From Dermatophagoides farinae (lineage: Eukaryota > Arthropoda > Arachnida > Sarcoptiformes > Pyroglyphidae): a stretch of 64,000 nt of DNA. The translations under genes and the position numbers were made by a program. Below the pieces are notes generated by a model. It ran no database searches, had not been told where the DNA came from, and was given only the letters and a program-made list of their open reading frames with translations. The stretch is taken from the NCBI RefSeq assembly GCF_024713945.1, contig NC_134683.1, positions 3,411,501 through 3,475,500 on the forward strand, in the 5' to 3' direction. Positions within the stretch are counted from its first letter, which is position 1, and each line of letters starts with the position of its first letter. Below, in pieces: positions 37,301 through 46,185 of this stretch.

Positions 37301-40300
37301 GGTTATTTTGTTGCCGAATAAATAACAACAACAACAACAAAAATATGGATAGATGCCATTCAATAGATTAGATTCGAAAGATTGAGATTCATAACAAAAA
37401 AAAAACATTCGATTTTAATAATTGATCATCATGGATAGTCATTTAGAATTTTTTTTTCTATTTCTATGGATCATCAATACACATACACATACACAAACGC
37501 AGAGAGATTTGCTATTTTTTTGATTAATTTTTTTGTTTTTGTTTTATTTTATTCTGTTCTTTCAGCCGATTATTAATAATATAACCCAGATAGCAACAAA
37601 AAAAAAATATGATATGGCTGAATGGCCGACAGATATATATATCTGGTAGATAACCTGGGGGGTATATATATTGAGAATATAAAAAAAAAATCGGTTCTAG
37701 GTGTATTAAATATATGTATTTATGTATACCTGAATTGTTCATTGTCGATTCGATTTTTTTTTCTTCGTTCGTTTCGATGGTGTGTTTGGGTTTTTTTTTT
37801 TTTTTTTTTTTGGATATAATTTTTTTCCATAATTTATTAGATGGCATATGTCTGATATATGGAATTTTTTTTTTTGTTTTCCTGTTTTCTCATTGCAATT
37901 TCAAGCCAATTTTTAAATGAAACTAATTTATCCCATTGGCATTCATTATGTTTGTGTGTGTGTGTGTGTCTGGTTGTTTATCAATGATGATTATGAATTG
38001 GTTGACTGGATTTTTTTCTGGCTGGCCGTTAATAATAATGGTACTCATATATATATAGTGATAGAGATAGAGATAGAAAGTAAAAGCAAGAGACCGGATC
38101 ATTGAAATTCATTCATCCCAATTCGATGATCGTGATCAAGAATGAAATCTATAGCAAACAAATAAAAGAGAGAGAAAGAGAAATGTTTTGTTTGTTATTA
38201 TTATTGCGATTACGATGATGGAAACCAATTTACCGATTCGAGGTGGTCGATAATGTCCATATGCTTTTATCATAATTATAGCCATTAACAGTTGATGATT
38301 ATTGTGATGATGATGACGATGATGATGACGATGATGGGTTCGAATCTTCAATTTTCAATGATTATTATCACCAAAATGTTTAGCGTGTGTGTGTGTGTTT
38401 TGTATGACTAGTTGATGATGTTGCAATGTGACTAATAAATAAATTTTTTCTTTTCTCTCTTGTAGATCATTTTCATTGGCCGAAAGAATGTTTCTAACGA
38501 ATCGTAATTTAAAATTACAATGTTTACGATGGCATCCAATATCTAAAAGACATTTAATTATATTAACCAATGATAATCGTCTTAGATTATTCGATGTTTT
38601 CAATGAATTTGAACCGATTAAAACTGTTGATCTTGGTAATGATTATAATTCTGGCGTTTATTCTGGTGCATTAGGTGAAAATGCTGTTTCATTTGATTTT
38701 GGTCCATCACTATCACAATACCATGACTATAATAATAGCCTATCGATGACAATGACAGAATTGATTGATATTTATTCGATATTTGTACTAAAAGAAAATG
38801 GTGATGTTTTATTACTATATCTAAATCTTAAAGATTTATCCACATTTCATTGTCAACATCCACCATTGAAAATGCGTCCAGCTGCTGAAGATAATTATGG
38901 TTCAGAAGCATGTTCTATACTTTGTTTGGATTGTGTACCACCTATTATCATTATTGGTACTTGTTCCGGTCTTTTATATCATTGTTTAGCGATTGAAAAT
39001 GATCCCATTAATCCTGATAATAATGATGATGATGATGATAACTGTGATAATGATTCCTCATACCAAATATCAACATCTAAATCGATGATTATCATACCGG
39101 AAACAGTATTGAATGTATTTGAAACGATTGAATTATCATTTCCATTGGCAACATATCAAACAATGGATAATGGTCTTGATGATGCTGGTATAGATTCAAT
39201 TAGTACAGCATTGAATTTGATAGCCGATCCAAAAGATGGTCAACGATATTATTGTCAACATTCATATGGTGTTCATTGTGTGATGGTACCATTTTTCAAA
39301 CAAATAGTCAATCCAACTATTAACAATGAATTTTATGATGATAAAGCTATTGTCGAATATTTGATATGTACACGGCCAACTATTGATGATCGAAAATCGC
39401 AACAACAATCAAAAGATTGTCCGACTTTTCCACTTGGAATAGGCTTAACCATTAAATATGGTTTCACATCTATTACCGTCATATTGAATACGGGCGAATT
39501 GATTAATAAACGTCTATCGAATATTGTATTAACCGATTTTGATGACGATGATCAAATTGAATTTGGCTTTCAGAGTAATTTGAATGAATCATCACCAACA
39601 ATTGAACATCAGCAACAGGCGAAGAAACCAAATTTTTCTGAACACATACAACGATTATTGTCTAAAACGACTAGTTTACCGTTGATAAAATCATCAAAAA
39701 CCGATTCAAAAGTCGGTATGGCTGAATTGGAAATGTTACTGAATTCAATTGATGTATTACGTATTGAATATCTGGATAAATATCTTGTGGCAGCAAAAGC
39801 TATTAATAAACGTAAAACAGTTTTAAACAACGAAATCGAAGTACAGGTTTGTCGAATGTTGTCGTTATTTCAACTGTAAACTTTTTTTTTGATTTGAATT
39901 TTTTTTTATATTTATATTCCAGCTAAATCAATTGGATCGTCATTCCAAAGAAAAGGATGAAATGCTCAAAAAATATGTAGAATTAACCGAAAAATATGAC
40001 AAAATACAGGAAATGACAAATTTTCTGACTGAACGATTGGAAAATATAATTACATTGGTACAGAAACAGCGGCCAGAAATGTCTAATGCTGAATTAAAAT
40101 TAAGTGAACAACTAACAGAAGAATTACAACATTTGAATGAATATCGTGAACAATTTGAATTGATACGCCAGAAACGTCGTTATCAAGATATGCAGATACA
40201 GAAATATTCATTACAACAATCATCAGTAATCTATGATGATGATAATGATGATGATGATGGTCCACCAGAATCACAACTACAATCGCCAATACAAATAAAG

Positions 40301-40460
40301 AATATTAAACAAATGCTAGCCAAACAGTAAGTAATTCTAATTCGTTTTTTTTTTGTCATTGACCAATATCTAATCCAATTGTTTCCTATGAATTTTTTTT
40401 AGGAGTAAAGAGATATCCGAATTGATTGCGATAATCAATACATTGAAGAAAAAACAATGA
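34355..40460 (+). CDS. NUP88: Nuclear pore complex protein NUP88 (six exons, 761 aa)
   Basis: NUP88 is a nucleoporin on the cytoplasmic face of the nuclear pore; with NUP214 it takes part in CRM1-dependent export. Predicted exons are 34355-34364, 34426-34610, 36802-37049, 38466-39846, 39923-40326 and 40403-40460, all GT-AG and in phase, summing to 762 codons including the stop (human protein about 741 aa). Family landmarks seen are LGENAVSFDFGP, MRPAAEDNYGSEACSILCLDCVP, GLLYHC and YYCQHSYGVHCV in the N-terminal beta-propeller, then a coiled-coil C-terminal third ending SKEISELIAIINTLKKKQ, like the vertebrate C-terminus. The start rests on a 10-nt first exon (Met-Ala-Gln) and is the least certain part. 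Introns 2 and 3 are long (2.2 and 1.4 kb) and repeat-rich. A polyadenylation signal AATAAA lies about 35 nt after the stop. Confidence 0.93.
34611..36801 (+). other. NUP88: NUP88 intron 2 (2191 nt), simple-repeat-rich
   Basis: GT-AG intron between codons for Gln and Ile. It contains CA/TG, AAC and CAT tracts like the gene-free block, plus a 15-bp CA/TG hairpin at 35686-35718. I see no nested gene. Confidence 0.8.
35686..35718. repeat. 15-bp perfect CA/TG hairpin, 3-nt loop
   Basis: Arm CAACACACACACACA (35686-35700), loop ATC, arm TGTGTGTGTGTGTTG (35704-35718). It lies in NUP88 intron 2 and would form a stable stem in the pre-mRNA. Confidence 0.85.
37050..38465 (+). other. NUP88: NUP88 intron 3 (1416 nt), simple-repeat-rich
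   Basis: Donor CAG|GTAAGC, acceptor TTGTAG. It holds a TG array near 37076, another near 37953, long T-runs and ATG/GAT tracts near 38310. No gene was seen inside it. Confidence 0.8.
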
Positions 40461-40716
40461 ATATCTAATTCCAATAATTAAAATTTTATACTCAATAAAT
40501 AATCTGATTTTTTGTGGTGCTTTTTATTGCAAAAAAAATTGATAAATTTTGATTTCATTTTGATTTCCAACCAATTGGTAACATATTCTGCGAATGGCCG
40601 GTTCTCGAAAGTCACATGAATTTTGTGTGCATTTTTGTTTTGATTTTGTTTTTGGTTGATTCAGAATTTTTTTTTGTTGCTGTTGTGGATTTTTGAAATT
40701 CAGAATTCTATAGATC
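40461..40716 (+). other. NUP88-POLDIP2 intergenic region
   Basis: 256 nt between two same-strand genes. AATAAA at about 40494 should end NUP88, so the POLDIP2 promoter must fit in about 200 nt. No TATA or other clear element is visible; a long T-run precedes the POLDIP2 start. Confidence 0.5.
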
Positions 40717-42209
40717 ATGTCATTTTCGCGTTATACACCATGGATTCTTCATTCATCGTGCCGTCCATTATTATCTGTTTCAATTCGAAATTGTCAAAAC
40801 TATCGGTTTGTTTTTCGAATTGTTTTTTTTTCGCTGTTCACATTGAGTTATAAATTTTTTTTTTGTTTCCATTTCAACAACAATTCAGATTGGCCGAAAT
40901 AGGTCGAATCGTTTCGCCAAAAATTTCTAATGAAAAATATGATACTGGTCAATTTTTTTTACATCGAGTATTCGGTTATCGTGGTGTTACATTGTTTCCA
41001 TGGACAGCTAAAGTTTATGACCGTGATCATAGGAAAAAACAACCTAGTCAAATGTATGTTTACATTGATGCGGATGGAGAGATTTTTTTCATATTTTTTT
41101 TCTATCATTCAAGAACCCACAATGAACGAAATGAATTTAAAATGAATGGCGTTACGCCTAAACCACATACCTATTATCAGGTTTTAATTGATCAACGTGA
41201 TTGCCCTTATGTGGTAGGTTTTTTTAAATTCCTATTTTTAGATTTCATTATAATTCTGATTTTTTTCGTCTTGATACAGAAAGCCCAAACAGAAGCTGTT
41301 ACATTTCTAGGTAATCATGATAATACCAGAGCTTTGTATGCAATACCAGGATTGGATTATGTCGCCCACGATGATGTTATCCCATATATGAGTACTGAAT
41401 CAACATTGATTCAACATCAATTGTTTGAAAAATTTCTTACTTTTGAACCTGATAAAGATCCACCATTTGCGCCTAAAGAAACTCTGTTAGCATGGCAAGA
41501 GAAAAATCATCCATGGCTTGAATTATCTGATGTTCATCGTGAAACAACCGAAAATATTCGTGTTACAGTCATACCATTCTATATGGGTTGTCGATTATCA
41601 CAGAATAACAATGTCTATTGGGTATGATTTATTTGTTTTCATATTTCATTTAAATAATTGTTATCACTTATTTCAGTGGCGTTATTGTGTTCGAATTGAA
41701 AACCTCGGTGATATAACCGTACAACTTCGTGAAAGACATTGGCAAATATATAGTATACCCGGAATATTGGAATCAATTCGTGGTCGTGGTGTTGTTGGTG
41801 AAGAACCAGTGTTGTCGAAAAAATTTCCTGCTTTTCAATATAGTAGTCATGTTAGCCTACAGGATCCAAGTGGGCATATGTGGTATGTCAACTTTAAATT
41901 TCAATTTTTGATACCAATTCAAATTTTTTTTTTAATCTTAACAGGGGAATCTTTAAAATGGAACGTGAAGATGGTACAATGTTTGATTGTAAAATACCAG
42001 CATTTGCATTGGAAAGTAAACATCATAATGACAATACAACACATCCAAATCATCATCATCCCGGCCCTATTAATTTAAATCAACATAAAAAGCATCCATC
42101 AAATGCCTCAAGCAATAATGATGTAACCAATAATGATCCAAAACATACAAATTCATCATCGTCATCATCATCATCGAATAATCATCATCATCAAGATGAT
42201 GATAAATAA
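40717..42209 (+). CDS. POLDIP2: Polymerase delta-interacting protein 2, mitochondrial (six exons, 388 aa)
   Basis: POLDIP2 (PDIP38) is a mostly mitochondrial protein linked to the ClpXP protease and to PrimPol and DNA polymerases. Exons are 40717-40805, 40889-41053, 41114-41213, 41280-41621, 41677-41882 and 41945-42209, all in phase. The N-terminus is Arg-rich and amphipathic, as for a mitochondrial presequence. The YccV-like domain (TGQFFLHRVFGYRGVTLFPW through QVLIDQRDCPYV) is followed by AWQEKNHPWLELSDVHRETTENIRVTVIPFYMG and an ApaG/DUF525 domain (YCVRIENLG, VQLRERHW, RGRGVVGEEPVLSK, FQYSSHVSL). The C-terminal 60 residues are a mite-specific His/Asn/Ser tail. Introns 2 (60 nt) and 3 (66 nt) are multiples of three without stops; the vertebrate alignment shows they are not coding. 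The start lies 256 nt after the NUP88 stop on the same strand. Confidence 0.94.
41054..41113 (+). other. POLDIP2: POLDIP2 intron 2: 60 nt, multiple of three, no in-frame stop
   Basis: The donor is GTATGT and the acceptor TTCAAG. Read through, it would insert 20 mostly aromatic residues between Gln and Thr in a linker of the YccV-like domain. T-richness, GT-AG ends and the absence of such residues in the family argue that it is an intron. Confidence 0.8.
41214..41279 (+). other. POLDIP2: POLDIP2 intron 3: 66 nt, multiple of three, no in-frame stop
   Basis: Donor GTAGGT, acceptor GATACAG, phase 0. Removing it joins CPYV to KAQTEAVTF, which matches the family. Retaining it would add 22 hydrophobic residues. 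Confidence 0.85.
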
Positions 42210-42545
42210 AATTAATCGATATGAAATGGACAATCCACACAATGGAATCTTATTGGAAATTATGATCGGATATTTCGTAATCGATCATCAAGAATTTTAT
42301 TTGTTGATCGTCATCGGTTATTAATTTGTTGATATTTTTATTTTCTTGTATATAGAGATTACCCGATTATTCTTGTATTTTTTTTTTGTTCATGAGAAAG
42401 TAAAAAGATAGAAAAAAGAAATACAAAATCACGAAGGTACGAAATAAAATGATTGCCCCGTCTTTCTGTTTGATTTTTTTTTTTTTTGAAAAGGAAACAC
42501 AAACACACACACATACACGTCGATAGTATATATCAAATTATCTAT

Positions 42546-42553
42546 TGACGTCA
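42546..42553. promoter_or_regulatory. Full cAMP-response element TGACGTCA
   Basis: The perfect 8-bp CRE lies 430 nt upstream of the carboxypeptidase E start codon and about 130 nt upstream of a TATA-like element. CREB/ATF-family factors bind this palindrome. Regulation of this gene is inferred only. Confidence 0.5.
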
Positions 42554-42674
42554 TTTGGAACTCATGAGTTTGTGTAGATGATTCGGTGTAGTCTCAAAAT
42601 GACATTTGAATTTTTTTTCCATATCTCGGTTTCGAGTTTTTAGATTCACATTTTCTTTTTTTTTTTTGGGCATC

Positions 42675-42686
42675 TATATAATAAAA
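42675..42686 (+). promoter_or_regulatory. Candidate TATA box of the carboxypeptidase E gene
   Basis: TATATAATAAAA would place transcription start near 42705, about 275 nt before the start codon. In AT-rich DNA such matches are common, so this is weak. Confidence 0.25.
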
Positions 42687-42982
42687 TTTGGTCTCTCGGT
42701 AGTAATAATAATGATGATCCAGAAAGAAAAAAAAAGCAGCAAGTTAGTAGTTCTGGTGAATTGAGTTTTTTCTTTGTGGTGAATTTTGTGTTTTGATGGC
42801 GCTTATTCGAGAAACAAAAAAAAAAATCACAAAACCTTGGCCGTCATCATCATTGTTGCTGTTGTTGTTGCTTAGTAGTCATCTTTTTGTTTGTTTGATT
42901 TTGAAAAAAAAAATTTATCATTTTTTAATAATTGATTGATTGATTTTTCGTTTATTTTGGCTATTGTTATTATAAACATAAA

Positions 42983-44430
42983 ATGTATTCAAATATGATA
43001 AAATTCATATTCATCTGGTCATTTATATTTGCATTAACAATTCAAACCATATGTTCATTTGAATATAAACATCATAGTAATGAAGAATTGAATCAATCAT
43101 TACAAGATGTTCATCATAAATGTCCATCGATTACACGATTATATGAATTAAGTGAAAAAAGTGTCAATGGTTGGCCATTGACTGTGATTGAGATATCAAC
43201 GAATCCTGGTGAACATGAATTATGTAAGTTTCAGATTATTTTCGATTCACGCATTTCAATTTTTATTTTTTTCATTTCTCTTTTCAAATCAGTGAAACCT
43301 GAATTTAAATATGTGGCCAATATGCATGGTAATGAAGTTTTAGGCCGTGAACTATTACTTCGTCTTGCCGATTATCTTTGCGATGAATATCGTAATAATA
43401 ATGTTGATATACAGAATCTAGTCAACAATACACGTATTCATTTATTACCATCACTGAATCCGGATGGTTGGGAATTGGCTACAGCAAATCTTGATCAAAA
43501 TCATGGTTCTGATTGGTTATTGGGTCGTTCGAATCTAAATGGTATTGATATTAATCGTGATTTTCCTGATCTGGATTTGATTGCCTTTCGTCATGGTGAC
43601 AAAGATGATTTTATCAATACATTGATTTATCATAAAATGCAACCGGAAACACGTGCTATCGTTGTATGGTTATTATCCAATCCATTTGTATTATCGGCAA
43701 ATCTTCATGGTGGTGCTCTTGTTGCTAATTATCCATTCGATGAAACACCTGATGGTAGTATGAATACGTATACACCATCGGCCGATGATACAACATTTCT
43801 CCATCTAGCACGTACATATGCCACAAATCATCGACGAATGTCACATTCAGGTACAGCATGTGATCAGGATGAAGATTTCGGTAAACAGGGTGGTATTACA
43901 AATGGTGCTGCATGGTATTCTGTTGCTGGTGGTATGCAAGATTTTAATTATCTGGCTACGAATACATTCGAAATTACATTGGAATTAGGTTGCGATAAAT
44001 ATCCACCAGAATCACAATTATCAAAAGAATGGGAAGATAATAAAAAAGCTTTATTAGAATTTATCAATCAAGCACATATTGGTGCTAAAGGTTTAGTAAG
44101 AGATGAAAATGGTATGCCAATCGATAATGCAATCATTCGTGTACAGAATATCACTGATGGTATTAATCAGATTATCAATCATGATATTAGTACAAGTAAG
44201 TAATAGATAGAGTTACAGTGATTCTAAATTACTAAAATTAATTAATTTTCCTAAATAAATGAATAGCTAAAAATGGTGAATATTGGCGCCTGTTGACACC
44301 TGGCCTTTATGAAATAATGGCAGCAAAATCCGGTTATTTACCAGAAGTTAAAACCGTATCGATTGAACCACGTAATACAACGGCAACACAAGCTAAAAAT
44401 GTTCCATTTTGTACTCAGAAATCTTTTTGA
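42983..44430 (+). CDS. CPE: Carboxypeptidase E-type metallocarboxypeptidase (M14 N/E subfamily; three exons, 435 aa)
   Basis: The enzyme should trim C-terminal Arg/Lys from prohormone intermediates in secretory granules. Exons are 42983-43223, 43293-44195 and 44267-44430, in phase. A hydrophobic signal peptide (about residues 1-25) comes first. Zinc ligands are visible as HGNEVLGRE (His, Glu) and SANLHGG (His). Substrate-binding GIDINRDFPD and the catalytic Glu region ITLELGCDKYP follow, then a transthyretin-like domain (GAKGLVRDENGMPIDNAIIRVQNI, then GEYWRLLTPGLYEIMAAKSGYLPE). One catalytic domain and no C-terminal membrane helix separate it from carboxypeptidases D and M, so CPE is favoured. 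Intron 1 (69 nt) is in frame and stop-free. The gene ends tail-to-tail with CDK1, 321 nt apart, and its AATAAA is at 44545. Confidence 0.93.
43224..43292 (+). other. CPE: Carboxypeptidase E intron 1: 69 nt, multiple of three, no in-frame stop
   Basis: Donor GTAAGT, acceptor TTCAAATCAG. Its removal joins HEL-L to KPEFKYVANMHGNE, as in the family. Retention would insert 23 residues just before the first zinc-ligand motif. Confidence 0.85.
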
Positions 44431-44544
44431 ATGATCATCATCTGGATTAATTCTCGTTTTGGATCGAAAGCACAATCCCCCCGCCTACTGGAAAAAAAAC
44501 AAAAACAAAATTTTCACATGCAACCAACGAACAACCAACCATAC

Positions 44545-44550
44545 AATAAA
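44545..44550 (+). terminator. AATAAA polyadenylation signal of carboxypeptidase E
   Basis: Canonical hexamer 115 nt after the CPE stop codon, followed by a T-rich stretch. Confidence 0.6.
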
Positions 44551-44564
44551 ATTTTAAAAGAGAT

Positions 44565-44570
44565 TTTATT
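44565..44570 (-). terminator. AATAAA polyadenylation signal of CDK1
   Basis: The hexamer on the minus strand lies about 180 nt after the CDK1 stop, 14 nt beyond the opposing CPE signal. Confidence 0.6.
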
Positions 44571-44751
44571 ACATTTTTTAAAAACATATTTTCCTTTATA
44601 GTTATTCTATCATTGTTATGATTGAATCAATACCGTTTTGGAATGAATGGCACACTCACCACACACTGAACACAGAAAGATATGAATTTGAATAAAAAAA
44701 ATCATAAATGATGAGTTTTCGAATGATTTTTCCCTACATGTTTCAATTGGT

Positions 44752-45812
44752 TCAATTTTTTTCATTAAAGTATGGATGATTGATAGCAACATTAGCTGGT
44801 AAACGTTTCTGTGGATCATAGATTAACATTGCATTGAGTAAATCTAATGCATCATCATCAATATCAGGTATGACTGTTTGTAGAATGTTATCTTTCCATT
44901 TTGGAAAATTACATTTATATGCTGGTAATGATGTAATACCTGGCCACGTTTCTTCCACCGGTGTTCCAAGTGTTCTTTAGATGCAGAAACGATAAATGTT
45001 AGAATTGTATGATTAAATAATAAAAAGAATTACTAACCGAAAAATTCTGAAAAGTTGATCTATCTCTGAATCGCCATGAAACAATGGCACTTTGGTAATC
45101 ATTTCAGCAAAAATACAAGCAACACTCCACATATCGACCGGTGTGGAATATTTTTGACTACAAAGCAGAACTTCAGGTGCACGATACCATAAAGTGACTA
45201 CTTCATGAGTATATTGTCTAACGGGAATACCAAATGCACGAGCAAGACCAAAATCGGCAATTTTAATGTGGCCATTATCGTCCAACAAAAGATTTTGTGG
45301 TTTAAGGTCACGATGGATAATACGACGAGAATGGCAAAATATCAACCCTTCAGTAATTTGTTGTAGATAGCTCTAAATTTGAATAAATTGAAATTATAGA
45401 AAAAAAACTGATGAGACTCAATTACACTTACTTTAACCAATTTTTTATCAATCATCTGTTTGGCTGGTAGTGAATCCAGATATTTTTTCAGATCCATTGA
45501 TAAGAATTCAAATACCAAATGTAGACGATTCTCTTGAAGTAGAACATTTTTTAGACTGTGAAAAAAAAATTTTCCATTCAATCATAATTTTCAAATCAAA
45601 TTTAACAATAAAACTCACCAAACAATATTTGGATGATTGAGCTCTTTGAGTACGGTCACTTCACGTATGGCAGTCGATGGTACACCATCATCTTCATTTT
45701 CTAAACGTATCTTTTTCAATGCAACCAATTCCGAGGTTTGTTTATGTTTAGCCTTATACACAACACCATAGGTACCTTCACCAATTTTTTCAATTTTTTG
45801 ATAATCTTCCAT
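44752..45812 (-). CDS. CDK1: Cyclin-dependent kinase 1 (cdc2; four exons, 291 aa)
   Basis: The mitotic Ser/Thr kinase that acts with cyclins A/B. Exons on the minus strand are 45812-45619, 45555-45432, 45372-45038 and 44974-44752, all in phase. Start [20 protein letters not shown] contains the Gly-rich loop with the inhibitory Thr/Tyr pair. PSTAIRE lies near residue 45, HRDLKPQN and DFGLARAFG form the catalytic centre, and the activation loop reads [15 protein letters not shown] with the CAK-target Thr. [14 protein letters not shown] and the C-terminal IYDPQKR...NHPYFN match CDK1 better than CDK2; WYRAPEV and RTLGTP are more CDK2-like, so the exact paralogue is probable, not certain. It is head-to-head with B3GALNT2. 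Introns are 63, 59 and 63 nt; both 63-nt ones contain in-frame stops. Confidence 0.95.
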
Positions 45813-46185
45813 TACAATAATAACAGAGATGATTGACAATATTTTTAATTTTTCTTTCAAACAAAAACAAAAATCTTATAAAAACAGTGTGTCACTGAAT
45901 TCAAATTTAGATGTTAATGAAGTAAAAAAAAAAAACCGAAAAAAATGGTCAATGAAAATGTGCGTGATCACAACCGAATGTGTATTGTGTGTGGTAACAG
46001 AAAAAAAAACGAACGTTTTAAATCGAACTTTTTCATTTAATTTGATTGGTTAATTTTAAAACGCATGCGTCAAATAATTGTATTAACAAATTCATATGTT
46101 GCAAGTTTCTTTTCTTTTCTTTTTTTTTTTTGTTCATCAATTTTTGTTTACAATAATCTAGTCGGGTGTTTTTTTTTTAAAAATT
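45813..46185. promoter_or_regulatory. Bidirectional promoter region CDK1/B3GALNT2
   Basis: Only 373 nt separate the two start codons. It holds an inverted CCAAT box (ATTGG at 46045-46049; CCAAT in the CDK1 direction) and the 10-bp palindrome ACGCATGCGT at 46061-46070, which resembles the core of NRF-1 sites. No convincing TATA box is seen. CCAAT boxes are typical of cell-cycle gene promoters; function here is inferred. Confidence 0.5.
46061..46070. promoter_or_regulatory. Palindrome ACGCATGCGT (NRF-1-like)
   Basis: A perfect 10-bp dyad with two CpGs in the shared promoter, in DNA where CpG is otherwise rare. It is similar to, but shorter than, the NRF-1 consensus with repeated GCGC. Confidence 0.35.

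Larger units (their letters stand above)
42210..42982 (+). other. POLDIP2 3' UTR and carboxypeptidase E upstream region
   Basis: The first part should be POLDIP2 3' UTR, with an AATAAA near 42444. The rest is the presumed CPE promoter: a full CRE palindrome at 42546-42553 and a TATA-like TATATAATAAAA at 42675-42686. T-rich and short GTT tracts lie just before the CPE start. Confidence 0.5.
44431..44751. other. Convergent CPE/CDK1 3' region with interleaved polyadenylation signals
   Basis: This 321-nt stretch holds both 3' UTRs. AATAAA on + at 44545-44550 should end CPE; AATAAA on - at 44565-44570 should end CDK1. Because each signal lies upstream of the other gene's expected cleavage point, the two mRNAs would overlap by some tens of bases. 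Confidence 0.55.

Noticed and set aside
41054-41279. Reading POLDIP2 exons 2-4 as a single uninterrupted exon
   Set aside because: The frame is open, but the 60- and 66-nt segments have GT-AG ends, are T-rich and break the family alignment.
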